NCBI RefSeq assembly: GCF_046299575.1
Contig: NZ_JBKBHX010000006.1
Span: forward strand, 1 to 64,000
Length of the DNA stretch: 64,000 nt
DNA from: Thermaurantimonas sp046299575
GTDB taxonomy: Bacteria; Bacteroidota; Bacteroidia; Flavobacteriales; Schleiferiaceae
Reading direction: 5' to 3'
The position numbers were made by a program, and so were the translations under genes. This document shows positions 1 through 7,971 of the stretch, piece by piece. Under the pieces are notes generated by a model that saw only the letters and a list, made by a program, of their open reading frames with translations, made no database searches and was not told the DNA's origin. The first letter of the stretch is position 1; every line of letters begins with the position of its first letter.

Positions 1-464
1 CCTGCGAACGCAGTGAGCAGTTGCATGAATGGATGCAGACACTCTGTCGTCTGCACCACCAAAACAAGGATTAAGACATATTTTCTTTTTTGTGCTTGTC
101 ACATGCAAAGCGCCATTGGGCTTTCGACATATCCGTCACATATCCACAGCTCCCCCCCTCGCCCGCGCAAACTTTTAAAACAATCAGATTACCTTATTCA
201 AGTCATTAGAACTGTCAACGTTTATGTATTAAAAACCTCAACATTAAATACTGACATTTGGCCTTAAACCAAATTAATTACTCAACCCCCTCTCACTACC
301 CATTAGATACTCTGACGAAATTTTTCGGCTACTGAATCAATCTAAATCTACTGAAATTAAGGGGAAAAATCGTTTTTCCATAGTACTGGCAAAGTGCGCA
401 GGTATAAGTTTAAGGCTTCCAGTTACTGAAAGTTATAGCTCATAGAAGAACTGAAATGAAAAAA
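1..464. other. Gene-poor stretch, nothing recognised
   Basis: I see no convincing gene here. The only plus-strand open frame (13-267) has no recognisable domain, no promoter box near its start and low-complexity runs. Nothing resembles a tRNA or rRNA. The repeats and the his leader lie further right. It could be the 3' side of a gene that starts outside the window, but no frame supports that. Confidence 0.5.
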
Positions 465-632
465 GCTGCAGCGCAGCCGTAGGGTTGATAGTCGTATTTC
501 GACCAATATGGCAATTTAGCTCCGTTGGAGCACAACAAATCCATTGCATTTTCCAAATTGCGTTGCACCCATGAAGCTGATTGTTGATTTCTGACGACGA
601 TGCTATTAATGTATCGCCCCAATGGGCGTTGG
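465..632 (+). repeat. Decayed unit of the palindromic repeat family seen at 15986-18222
   Basis: Three landmarks of the array unit occur in the array's order. GCTGCAGCGCAGCC (465-478) is followed by a GGGTTGATAG that resembles the array's GGTTAATAG. TAGCTCCGTTGGAGC (517-531) corresponds to the array's TAGCTCCGTTAGGAGC. CTATTAATGTATCG (603-616) is followed by the hairpin CGCCC-CAAT-GGGCG (615-628), where intact units have GCTCCTACGGAGC. The hairpin has changed sequence but is still a hairpin. Short minus-strand open frames here are repeat shadows. Confidence 0.65.
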
Positions 633-716
633 CGTTAACTCTGCGAAAATCTATGGCTGAATCTGCTAATATCTGAGTACTCAGTTTTGATTTTAGTTAA
701 AGCTAATGATTTTGAA

Positions 717-961
717 AGCGGTCGCAGGCCGCTGCCGCGTGAGGGATACGGCGGGCGCGCGCCAGTGCGGTGCGCAGGCGAAGCGCAGCGAAGCCGTAGC
801 ACGGAAGCGAAGATTATGCTGACGAAAACTTTTTGTTTTGTCAGCATCTTCGACCCCATTCGAGTAGCCCGATCCAGACGAAGGTGCTTTTCAGCCCCTT
901 GTCTGGACAAGCCCAAAAAGCTTCCCGAGAGGGCATGCTCCGAGGGGACACGCCCAAAAAA
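717..961 (-). repeat. GC-rich structured repeat, copy A
   Basis: Read on the minus strand, it starts with TTTTTTGGGCGTGTCCCC (961-944). It then has a GGATCGGGCTAC box (875-864) with a hairpin before it whose arms are CCAGAC and GTCTGG, then a TTCGTCAGC/GCTGACAAAA hairpin. It ends with TATCCCTCACGCGGCAGCGG (748-729) and an AGCGG/CCGCT stem. The same boxes in the same order occur at 4433-4640 and 60090-60301 with different hairpin sequences. Long open frames crossing it on both strands are artefacts of the GC-rich sequence. Confidence 0.8.
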
Positions 962-995
962 TAATAAAAATACAATTAACGCTGTTGAACAGCTC

Positions 996-1023
996 TTGTA
1001 TGAAAGGTTTTCGTCTATATTTG
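996..1023 (+). promoter_or_regulatory. his operon promoter (Bacteroidota type)
   Basis: TTG at 996-998 and TATATTTG at 1016-1023 are separated by 17 bases. The second is an exact match to the Bacteroidota -7 consensus TAnnTTTG. A transcript starting about 5-7 bases after the box would begin at or next to the leader peptide ATG (1029), so the leader mRNA is probably leaderless or nearly so. The start site is inferred, not measured. Confidence 0.7.
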
Positions 1024-1028
1024 CCGTC

Positions 1029-1121
1029 ATGAATCAGCGCACACACATCCATCGTCATCATCATCACGCTTCCCACCACCGGGCAAGCCGCGGATGTGTA
1101 GTGCATCACCCACACCTGTAA
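1029..1121 (+). CDS. hisL: Histidine operon leader peptide
   Basis: This is a 30-codon frame from ATG 1029 to TAA 1119-1121 in which 11 codons are histidine, including four consecutive His codons at 1056-1067 and two at 1074-1079. A His-rich short frame just upstream of hisG, followed by a terminator, is the classic arrangement for ribosome-mediated attenuation: when charged tRNA-His is scarce, the ribosome stalls on the His codons and the downstream terminator does not form. The frame is open upstream as far as 687, but that extension runs through a repeat, and the promoter box ends only 5 bases before this ATG. The gene symbol is used by analogy with enterobacteria. Confidence 0.9.
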   Translation: MNQRTHIHRHHHHASHHRASRGCVVHHPHL

Positions 1122-1159
1122 GCACGCGTAATATCCGAAATAACCTCTAAAGGCTTGCC
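1043..1159 (+). promoter_or_regulatory. his attenuator: alternative RNA pairings
   Basis: Three pairings compete. (a) GCTTCCC (1068-1074) with GGGCAAGC (1081-1088) around the loop ACCACC, helped by ACACATCC (1043-1050) with GGATGTGT (1092-1099); both involve leader codons. (b) Antiterminator: GGCAAGCC (1082-1089) pairs perfectly with GGCTTGCC (1152-1159). (c) Terminator: 1150-1159 with 1165-1174. A ribosome stalled on the His codons at 1056-1067 would cover the 5' arm of (a). That frees 1082-1089 for (b), which consumes the 5' arm of the terminator. Confidence 0.85.
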
Positions 1160-1185
1160 TCACCGGCAGGCCTTTTTTGTTTTTT
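1150..1185 (+). terminator. his attenuator terminator
   Basis: AAGGCTTGCC (1150-1159) and GGCAGGCCTT (1165-1174) form a 10-pair stem with one G-U pair and a five-base loop. It is followed by TTTTTT, a G and then TTTTTT (to 1185). It ends 15 bases before hisG and is the only strong terminator between the leader and the operon. Confidence 0.92.
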
Positions 1186-1199
1186 AACCTCCTTCACAC

Positions 1200-2057
1200 A
1201 TGACAAAACTTAAAATCGCCCTTCAGAAATCAGGTCGCCTGAGCGACAAATCGGCCGAACTCCTTCGGGAAGCCGGCATCCACTTCCCAAACGACGGCAG
1301 TAAACTGCGCACGGAGGCTTCGAACTTTCCGCTGGAAATCTACCTGCTGCGCGACGATGACATCCCGCAGTATGTAGCTGATGGCGTGGCAGATGCGGGC
1401 ATCGTAGGACTGAATGTGGTGGCTGAGAAGTCCAAAGACATTCGGGTGGTCGATCACCTGGGCTTCGGCAAATGCCGACTTTCGGTGGCCGTACCGAAGA
1501 ATCAGCCTTTTGACAGCCTTCAGGACCTCAACGGCAAGCGCATAGCGACCAGCTACACGCGCATCGTGAGCCGATATCTGCATGAGCACGGCATTGAGGC
1601 CGAAATACACGAAATCAGCGGCTCGGTAGAGATTGCCCCGGGCATCGGGCTGGCAGATGCCATCTGCGATCTGGTCAGCACCGGCAGCACCTTGCTCACC
1701 AATGGCTTGCGCGAGGTGGCTACCGTGATGCACTCCGAAGCGGTTCTGGTGGCTCGTCCTGATCTGAGCAGCATACAAGCCGAGGTGCTCAGCAAGCTGA
1801 TTTTTCGCCTGCAGGCTGTGCGAAAGGCCCGAAACCACAAGTACATCCTGCTCAATGCGCCCAACGAGCGCATACCTGACATCGCCCGCGTATTGCCGGG
1901 CATGAAAAGCCCTACCATACTACCGCTGGCCACCGAAGGCTGGAGTTCGCTGCACTCGGTGGTGGAGGAAGACACCTTCTGGGAAGTGATCGAACAGCTC
2001 AAAGACCTGGGCGCTCAGGGCATACTGGTGGTGCCGATTGAGAAGATGATTGTATGA
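1200..2057 (+). CDS. hisG: ATP phosphoribosyltransferase (long form)
   Basis: HisG catalyses the first step of histidine synthesis, joining ATP and PRPP to give phosphoribosyl-ATP. The 285-residue length and a C-terminal region from about residue 210 identify the long form, which carries its own regulatory domain for histidine feedback and needs no HisZ. The substrate-binding stretch around VEIAPGIGLADAICDLVSTG (about residues 143-162) is intact. It is the first structural gene after the attenuator terminator. The ATG at 1200 has no Shine-Dalgarno sequence, as is usual in this phylum. hisD follows after a 19-base gap. Confidence 0.97.
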   Translation: MTKLKIALQKSGRLSDKSAELLREAGIHFPNDGSKLRTEASNFPLEIYLLRDDDIPQYVADGVADAGIVGLNVVAEKSKDIRVVDHLGFGKCRLSVAVPKNQPFDSLQDLNGKRIATSYTRIVSRYLHEHGIEAEIHEISGSVEIAPGIGLADAICDLVSTGSTLLTNGLREVATVMHSEAVLVARPDLSSIQAEVLSKLIFRLQAVRKARNHKYILLNAPNERIPDIARVLPGMKSPTILPLATEGWSSLHSVVEEDTFWEVIEQLKDLGAQGILVVPIEKMIV

Positions 2058-2076
2058 CCTACCCAAATAGTAGCCT

Positions 2077-3381
2077 ATGATGAAGATTTTCAAAAATCCA
2101 GACCTGCAGCAATGGCCCGACCTGATTCGCCGGCCGGCTGCTGATACCCGCACTCTGGAGCCGGTGGTGCAGCCGGTACTGGAGGCCGTAAAATCCCGTG
2201 GCGACGATGCCCTGAGGGAGTTTACACAGCGCTTTGACCGTGTACACCTGTCAGAATTTCGAGTTTCCGACGCAGAGTTTGAAGCGGCTGTACTTAAATG
2301 CCCTGCCAAACTCAGAGAAGCTATACTACTGGCCCGGCAGAATATAGAGACCTTTCACCGCGCGCAGATGGAGCAGCCCACTCCGGTAGAGACCATGCCC
2401 GGTGTGCACTGCTGGCGTAGGTCAGTGCCCATAGAGCGCGTGGGGCTGTATATACCGGGAGGGTCGGCACCTTTGTTTTCCACACTGCTGATGCTTGGTG
2501 TGCCGGCGCGCATAGCCGGCTGCCGGCACATAGCGATCTGCACGCCCCCTCAACCCGATGGATCGGTGCATCCGGCCATACTTTTCACCGCCTCAGCTCT
2601 GGGCATACGTGACGTGTTTAAGGTCGGAGGTGCTCAGGCCATTGCAGCTCTGGCATACGGCACAGAGAGCATACTGGCCGTGTATAAAATTTTCGGCCCC
2701 GGCAATGCTTACGTGACCGCTGCCAAGCAGCTGGTGGCGCGCGACGGTGTGGCCATCGACCTGCCGGCCGGCCCTTCTGAGGTAGCTGTAATCTGCGACC
2801 ACACAGCGCATCCCTCCTTTGTCGCTGCCGACCTACTCTCACAGGCCGAGCATGGGTGTGATTCGCAGGTGCTGCTCATCACCTGGTCTGAAGAGGTACT
2901 TCAGGACGTAATACTCGATGTCGAACGCCAGCTCAGCGAATTGCCCCGCCGTGATGTAGCACATGCCGCTCTCAAAAACAGCAAGGCCATCCTTGTCGCT
3001 GGCCCAGACGAAGCCATCCACCTTTCTAATGCCTATGCCCCCGAGCACCTCATCCTCGCCTGCTCTGAGGCCGACGTGCTGGCCACGCAAGTAGTCAACG
3101 CCGGTTCGGTATTCATCGGTCATTACTCGTGCGAAAGCGCCGGCGACTACGCCTCAGGCACCAATCATACCCTGCCCACAGGCGGCTATGCTCGGGCCTA
3201 CAGCGGTGTGTCGCTCGACAGCTTTGTGAAGAAGATCACCTTTCAGCGGCTCACCCCCGACGGCCTGCGCCGTATCGGCCCGACCATTGAAACTATGGCC
3301 GAGGCAGAAAACCTTGCCGCACATAGCCGTGCTGTATCCATTCGCCTGAATCACTTAAAAACCAATACCAGCAAGCTATGA
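2077..3381 (+). CDS. hisD: Histidinol dehydrogenase
   Basis: HisD is the NAD-dependent zinc enzyme that oxidises histidinol to histidine in two steps, the end of the pathway. The 434-residue length is normal. The family signature region runs from DLPAGPSEVAVICD to LLSQAEHGCDSQ and supplies the metal-binding Gln and His. The C-terminal segment with GSVFIGHYSCESAGDYASG and TNHTLPTGG contains the nucleotide and substrate contacts. Two Met codons start the frame (2077 and 2080) and I cannot choose between them. The stop overlaps the hisC start as ATGA, so translation is probably coupled. Confidence 0.97.
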   Translation: MMKIFKNPDLQQWPDLIRRPAADTRTLEPVVQPVLEAVKSRGDDALREFTQRFDRVHLSEFRVSDAEFEAAVLKCPAKLREAILLARQNIETFHRAQMEQPTPVETMPGVHCWRRSVPIERVGLYIPGGSAPLFSTLLMLGVPARIAGCRHIAICTPPQPDGSVHPAILFTASALGIRDVFKVGGAQAIAALAYGTESILAVYKIFGPGNAYVTAAKQLVARDGVAIDLPAGPSEVAVICDHTAHPSFVAADLLSQAEHGCDSQVLLITWSEEVLQDVILDVERQLSELPRRDVAHAALKNSKAILVAGPDEAIHLSNAYAPEHLILACSEADVLATQVVNAGSVFIGHYSCESAGDYASGTNHTLPTGGYARAYSGVSLDSFVKKITFQRLTPDGLRRIGPTIETMAEAENLAAHSRAVSIRLNHLKTNTSKL

Positions 3382-4415
3382 CTTTTGACATCGAAGCACT
3401 GCTGCGGCCCAACATCCGCCATCTGAAGCCCTACACCTCAGCACGCGATGAGTTTCAGGGCAAGGCACACATCTACCTCGATGCCAACGAAAATCCCTTC
3501 GACGACACCCCCTTCCACCGCTATCCCGACCCCCATCACCAAGATTTGAGGCAAAAAATTGCTTCACTCATCGACCTGCCGCCCGACCACATCTTTCTCG
3601 GCAATGGCAGCGATGAAGCCATCGACCTGCTCATCCGCGCCTTTTGCACGCCGGGCAAACACACTGTGCTCACCTGTCCGCCCACCTATGGCATGTACGA
3701 AGTGCTGGCCCAAACACACGGCGTTGACGTACAGCAGGTGCTGCTCACACCTGATTTCCAACTCAATGAGCCAGCTATCCGACAAGCAGTGCGGCCCTCC
3801 ACGCGACTTATCTTCCTCTGCTCGCCCAACAATCCCACCGGCAATCTGCTCAGCCGTCCGTCCATCGTACGCATACTCACTGCCTTTCAAGGCATCCTGG
3901 TGGTCGATGAAGCTTACATCGACTTTGCCGATGCCCCCGGACTCACCGACCTGCTCAGCACCCACCCAAATCTGGTCATACTGCGCACCTTTTCCAAAGC
4001 CTGGGGCCTTGCGGGACTGCGTGTGGGTATGGCACTGGCCCGGCCGGAGATCATCAGCGTGCTCTACCGCATCAAGCTGCCCTACAACCTTAGCCAGGCC
4101 ACCCAGTCGTACCTCTACACTGCCCTCGACCGCCACAGGGAAGTACAGCAGCACATCAGCCTGATCCGCACTGAGCGTCACCGCCTTTCCTGCGCTCTCA
4201 GTTCCTTGCCGTTCGTGCGCCAGATACACCCTTCCGACGCCAACTTCCTGCTCGTTCGCTTCAGCGACCCACAGCACACCTACCGCTATCTGCTCAGCTG
4301 CGGCATCGTCGTGCGCGACCGCAGCCGCCAGCCCCTCTGCCAAGGCTGCCTTCGCATCACCGTAGGCACCCCCGCCGAAAACGACCAACTCATCCAGGCT
4401 CTTTCCGACCTATGA
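3378..4415 (+). CDS. hisC: Histidinol-phosphate aminotransferase
   Basis: HisC is a PLP-dependent fold-type I aminotransferase that converts imidazole-acetol phosphate to histidinol phosphate using glutamate. It is 345 residues, the usual length. Visible motifs are SPNNPTGN, VVDEAYIDF and the PLP lysine in TFSKAWGLAGLRVG, followed by the phosphate-binding Arg. The start overlaps the hisD stop (ATGA). A 288-base gap to hisB follows, the only large gap in this operon, and a GC-rich structured repeat fills most of it. Confidence 0.97.
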   Translation: MTFDIEALLRPNIRHLKPYTSARDEFQGKAHIYLDANENPFDDTPFHRYPDPHHQDLRQKIASLIDLPPDHIFLGNGSDEAIDLLIRAFCTPGKHTVLTCPPTYGMYEVLAQTHGVDVQQVLLTPDFQLNEPAIRQAVRPSTRLIFLCSPNNPTGNLLSRPSIVRILTAFQGILVVDEAYIDFADAPGLTDLLSTHPNLVILRTFSKAWGLAGLRVGMALARPEIISVLYRIKLPYNLSQATQSYLYTALDRHREVQQHISLIRTERHRLSCALSSLPFVRQIHPSDANFLLVRFSDPQHTYRYLLSCGIVVRDRSRQPLCQGCLRITVGTPAENDQLIQALSDL

Positions 4416-4432
4416 ACAAGGGTTTTTATTAT

Positions 4433-4640
4433 TATTTGGGCGTGCCCTTCGCAGGTTGCCCTTTCGGGCAACTGCTCAGGTCGGGCTATCCGCTCATATT
4501 CGCCTTGCGCGTGGCCGCAGCACTATCTGGGCTGCGTTGTCTGCCCTTCGGGCCAGCCAGCCGCTCCCAGTGTGCTGCAGCCCACCCGCTGCGGCTCATA
4601 TCCGCTCCTATCCCTCACGCGAGCACATGGGCCGACCGAA
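4433..4640 (+). repeat. GC-rich structured repeat, copy B, inside the his operon
   Basis: It starts with ATTTGGGCGTGCCC (4433-4446) and has the hairpin GTTGCCC-TTTC-GGGCAAC. The box GGTCGGGCTATCCGCTCATA follows, then a long imperfect stem (GCAGCA with TGCTGC, CTGGG with CCCAG) capped by GCCC-TTC-GGGC. It ends with GCTCCTATCCCTCACGCG near 4604-4621. It shares boxes with the copies at 717-961 and 60090-60301. Unlike those it lacks an obvious terminal stem with a T-run, so read-through into hisB is plausible. The open frames at 4412-4731 are not genes. Confidence 0.8.
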
Positions 4641-4703
4641 ACTTTTTATTAAAAGCCCTTTCACCAATTACACCAATAAACCCAAAATAAATACATTAAA
4701 AAA

Positions 4704-5855
4704 ATGTCCCAACCCTCTAACAAACTTTTAGCGTCAAACCAGAATAAAAAGAAACTGCTCTTCATCGACCGCGACGGCACCCTCATCCACGAGCCACCCG
4801 ACACATATCAGATCGACAGCATCGACAAGCTTTCCTTCCTGCCCGGCGTATTCGAATACCTCGGCAAAATTGCCCGCCAGCTCGATTACGACCTCGTCAT
4901 GGTCACCAATCAGGATGGTCTCGGCTCCCCCGGCTATCCCGAAGAGGTATTCCGCCCCATTCAGGAGCTTATCCTGCGCTTGCTTGCCGGCGAAGGCATC
5001 ACCTTCAGCGAGGTATGCATCGACCGTAGCTTTGCTCACGAAGGCAAGCCCACCCGCAAACCCGGCACCGGCATGCTCACCCACTACATGCAGGGCGATT
5101 TTGACCTTGCCCATTCATGGGTCATCGGCGACCGCGCCTCCGATGTACTTCTGGCTCAAAATCTCGGCTGCCGAAGCATCTTTATCAGTAATCCCCTACA
5201 CAAGCTGCCGTCTGAGGTTTTGCCAGATTTCACCGTCACACATTGGCGTGAGATACATGAATTCCTCATGCGCCACAGCCGTACTGTGATACACCGACGC
5301 ACCACACGCGAAACGGATGTAGAAATACACCTCAATCCCGACGGCAGCGGCCATGCCGACATACACACCGGACTGGGATTTTTCGATCACATGCTGGAGC
5401 AACTGGCACGTCACGGTAGCCTCGACCTGTTCATTCGCGCCACAGGCGACCTTCACATCGACGAACACCACACCATCGAAGACGTTGCCATAGCCCTGGG
5501 CGAGGCTTTCTCGCAAGCTCTGGCCGACAAGCGCGGCCTGGAGCGCTACGGCTATGCCCTGCCGATGGACGACAGCCGGGCCTTTGCCGCAGTGGACTTC
5601 GGCGGGCGAAGCTGGCTGGTGTGGGAAGCCACCTTCACCCGCGAAAAGGTCGGTGACATGCCTACCGAAATGTTTTCCCACTTCTTTAAGTCCTTTGCCG
5701 ATGCAGCCCGCGCCAACATACACATCCAGGCCACGGGTACCAACGAGCACCATAAGATCGAAGCCATCTTCAAGGCCTTCGCCCGGGCTGTGCGCATGGC
5801 CATTCGTCGCGACCCCGACCACCTCATTCTGCCCACCACCAAAGGAATTCTCTGA
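4704..5855 (+). CDS. hisB: Bifunctional histidinol-phosphatase / imidazoleglycerol-phosphate dehydratase
   Basis: The N-terminal half (about 1-170) is a HAD phosphatase with the catalytic DRDGT motif (D22, D24), VTNQDG and KPGTGML. The C-terminal half (about 190-383) is the manganese-dependent dehydratase with the His-rich motifs GLGFFDHMLEQLARHG, DEHHTIEDV and TGTNEHHKIEAIFKAFARA. Together they perform the dehydratase and phosphatase steps. The zinc-loop Cys/His ligands of enterobacterial HisB are mostly missing: the equivalent region reads CIDRSFAHEGKPTRKP. The gene begins after the structured repeat, and no good promoter box is seen in front of it, so it probably depends on read-through from hisC. 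Confidence 0.96.
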   Translation: MSQPSNKLLASNQNKKKLLFIDRDGTLIHEPPDTYQIDSIDKLSFLPGVFEYLGKIARQLDYDLVMVTNQDGLGSPGYPEEVFRPIQELILRLLAGEGITFSEVCIDRSFAHEGKPTRKPGTGMLTHYMQGDFDLAHSWVIGDRASDVLLAQNLGCRSIFISNPLHKLPSEVLPDFTVTHWREIHEFLMRHSRTVIHRRTTRETDVEIHLNPDGSGHADIHTGLGFFDHMLEQLARHGSLDLFIRATGDLHIDEHHTIEDVAIALGEAFSQALADKRGLERYGYALPMDDSRAFAAVDFGGRSWLVWEATFTREKVGDMPTEMFSHFFKSFADAARANIHIQATGTNEHHKIEAIFKAFARAVRMAIRRDPDHLILPTTKGIL

Positions 5856-5869
5856 CCAAACCACCCGAA

Positions 5870-6460
5870 ATGAAAGTAGCCATTCTGAAATACAATGCCG
5901 GCAATACCCACTCTGTCGCCTTAGCCCTCCGACGTCTTGGTGCAGAGGTACACATCACCGACCGACCGGAAGAAATTCGTTCGGCTCACCGGGTGATCTT
6001 TCCAGGCGTAGGCGAAGCTTCGTCGGCAATGGCATACCTGCGCATGCGCGGCCTCGACGAAGTGCTGCGTTCACTCACACAGCCCGTCCTCGGTATATGC
6101 CTCGGTCTTCAGTTGCTCTGCACCCATTCCGAAGAAGGCAACACCGATTGCCTCGGTATTTTTCCTGCGAAGGTCAGGCGCTTCACCGGCGGACTCAAAG
6201 TGCCCCATACCGGCTGGAATACGCTTTCAGCCATAGCGTCTTCACCTTTATTTCAGAATGTGCCGCCAGAGGCCTATGTCTATTACGTACACTCGTACTA
6301 TGCTGAAGTATGTAAGCATACCGTCAGCACCTCTGAGTACGGGCAGGTAATTTCAGCCGGACTCGCCCGCGACAACTTTTTTGCCGTGCAGTTTCACCCT
6401 GAAAAGTCCGGCCCCGTAGGCCAGACCATTTTACACAACTTCCTGAACATCAAAATCTGA
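5870..6460 (+). CDS. hisH: Imidazole glycerol phosphate synthase, glutaminase subunit
   Basis: This is a class I glutamine amidotransferase that passes ammonia to HisF. The catalytic triad is visible: Cys77 in LGICLGLQ, and His176 and Glu178 in FHPEKSG. The length of 196 residues is normal. It sits between hisB (14-base gap) and hisA (7-base gap), and its partner hisF is two genes on. Nothing is unusual. Confidence 0.97.
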   Translation: MKVAILKYNAGNTHSVALALRRLGAEVHITDRPEEIRSAHRVIFPGVGEASSAMAYLRMRGLDEVLRSLTQPVLGICLGLQLLCTHSEEGNTDCLGIFPAKVRRFTGGLKVPHTGWNTLSAIASSPLFQNVPPEAYVYYVHSYYAEVCKHTVSTSEYGQVISAGLARDNFFAVQFHPEKSGPVGQTILHNFLNIKI

Positions 6461-6467
6461 ATATTCC

Positions 6468-7208
6468 ATGTCATCCACATTTGAAATCATACCAGCCATA
6501 GACCTGATCGATGGAAGGTGCGTCAGACTACAACAGGGCGACTTCACCACCGCCACAGCCTACGCTGACGATCCTCTGCAAGTGGCCCTGCGCTTTGAGG
6601 AAGCCGGCTTGAGTAGGCTCCACATGGTTGACCTCGATGGTGCGCGCTCGGGTGCCCCTCAGCATCTGCACATCCTTGAATCCATCGCTGCCCGCACAAA
6701 AATGGTGATCGATTACGGCGGGGGTATTTCCTCACGCGAAGCCCTACAGTCCGTGTTTGATGCCGGTGCGCGATATGTGTCTGTGAGTTCTGTGGCGGTA
6801 CGACAGCCGGAGCAGCTGGCAGAATGGATGGAGCTCTATGGTGCCAGCCGCTTTTTCATCGGTGCTGACGTCCGAAGTGACAGGATAGCCATCAGCGGCT
6901 GGAAGGAGACCACTGCCATTGGCATACAGGATTTTATCGGTTTTTGGTCGTCGAAGTCTGCAAGCTATTTCTTCAGTACTGATGTGGAGCGCGATGGTAT
7001 GCTCACAGGACCTTCCTCTGAACTGTACAGAAATATTTTAGCGAAATATCCGCACATACGGCTGATTGCCAGCGGAGGAGTCCGCTCAGTCGATGACCTG
7101 ATACTGCTGAAGGAGATTGGTTGCTCCGGCGCCATCATCGGAAAGGCCCTGTACGAAGGCCTCCTATCTCTCATAGACCTGAAACGATTAATTCTGCAAA
7201 TCTTCTGA
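6468..7208 (+). CDS. hisA: ProFAR isomerase
   Basis: HisA is the TIM-barrel isomerase that converts ProFAR to PRFAR, the substrate of HisFH. The N-terminal IIPAIDLIDGRCVRLQQGD carries the catalytic Asp. The phosphate-binding loops (DYGGGI near 86, ASGGVRS near 203) are present. It is 246 residues and full length. It lies 7 bases after hisH and 4 bases before hisF, and is homologous to hisF by ancient duplication. Confidence 0.97.
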   Translation: MSSTFEIIPAIDLIDGRCVRLQQGDFTTATAYADDPLQVALRFEEAGLSRLHMVDLDGARSGAPQHLHILESIAARTKMVIDYGGGISSREALQSVFDAGARYVSVSSVAVRQPEQLAEWMELYGASRFFIGADVRSDRIAISGWKETTAIGIQDFIGFWSSKSASYFFSTDVERDGMLTGPSSELYRNILAKYPHIRLIASGGVRSVDDLILLKEIGCSGAIIGKALYEGLLSLIDLKRLILQIF

Positions 7209-7212
7209 AACC

Positions 7213-7971
7213 ATGCTCGCCAAACGCATCATTCCCTGCCTCGACATCAAAGACGGCCGCACGGTGAAAGGCACCAACTTCGTCAATCTTCGGGACGCCG
7301 GCGACCCGGTGGAGCTGGCAGCCCTGTATGCAAGGCAGGGTGCCGACGAACTGGTATTTCTCGACATCACCGCCACGGTCGAAGGGCGCAGCACCTTCGC
7401 TTCACTCGTGGCGCGGATTGCAGAAGTACTCGATATCCCCTTCACCGTAGGAGGTGGCATACGTACCGCTGCCGATGTCGAAGCCCTGCTGGCAGCAGGG
7501 GCCGACAAGGTATCGGTAAACAGTGCAGCCGTGCGCCGGCCACAGTTGCTTGACGAACTGGCCGCAAACTTTGGCAGCCAGTGCGTGGTACTTGCCATCG
7601 ATGCCGGCAGCGTAGGCGATACCTGGCAAGTCTATCTCGACGGTGGGCGTACGCCCACCGAACTGTCAGCCCTGGTCTGGGCGCAGGAAGCCGTGCAACG
7701 CGGTGCGGGTGAAATTCTGCTCACGTCGATGGACCACGATGGTACCCGCTCAGGATTTGCCATTGAGCTCACAGCTGCTATTTCAGAGGCAGTACCCGTA
7801 CCCGTGATCGCCAGCGGTGGCGCCGGCCGTATAGAACACTTTGCCGAGGTGTTTACCCAAGGAAAGGCTGATGCAGCCTTGGCCGCCGGTATATTTCACT
7901 TCGGTGACGTATCTATCCCCGACCTCAAACAGTATTTGCACTTACAAAACATACCCGTACGCATCCTATGA
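7213..7971 (+). CDS. hisF: Imidazole glycerol phosphate synthase, cyclase subunit
   Basis: This TIM-barrel cyclase uses ammonia from HisH to convert PRFAR to imidazole glycerol phosphate and AICAR. The start MLAKRIIPCLDIKDGRTVKG contains the catalytic Asp near residue 11; the second catalytic Asp is in LLTSMDHDGTRSG. The phosphate loops GGGIRT and ASGGAG are present. It is 252 residues, normal length. Its stop overlaps the hisIE start as ATGA. Confidence 0.97.
   Translation: MLAKRIIPCLDIKDGRTVKGTNFVNLRDAGDPVELAALYARQGADELVFLDITATVEGRSTFASLVARIAEVLDIPFTVGGGIRTAADVEALLAAGADKVSVNSAAVRRPQLLDELAANFGSQCVVLAIDAGSVGDTWQVYLDGGRTPTELSALVWAQEAVQRGAGEILLTSMDHDGTRSGFAIELTAAISEAVPVPVIASGGAGRIEHFAEVFTQGKADAALAAGIFHFGDVSIPDLKQYLHLQNIPVRIL

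Noticed and set aside
7..20. GAACGCAGTGA shared with 53557-53580
   Set aside because: An 11-base match in two non-coding places is too little to define a repeat.
13..267. 84-codon plus-strand frame at the window start
   Set aside because: No domain, signal peptide, promoter box or neighbour supports it.
687..1121. Open frame of 144 codons ending in the His-rich stretch
   Set aside because: Its first 114 codons run through the GC-rich repeat and across the his promoter box. Only the last 30 codons, from ATG 1029, make sense as the leader peptide.
4412..4731. Two open frames between hisC and hisB
   Set aside because: They lie in the GC-rich structured repeat; equivalent frames appear over copy C (60088-60378) only because of base composition.
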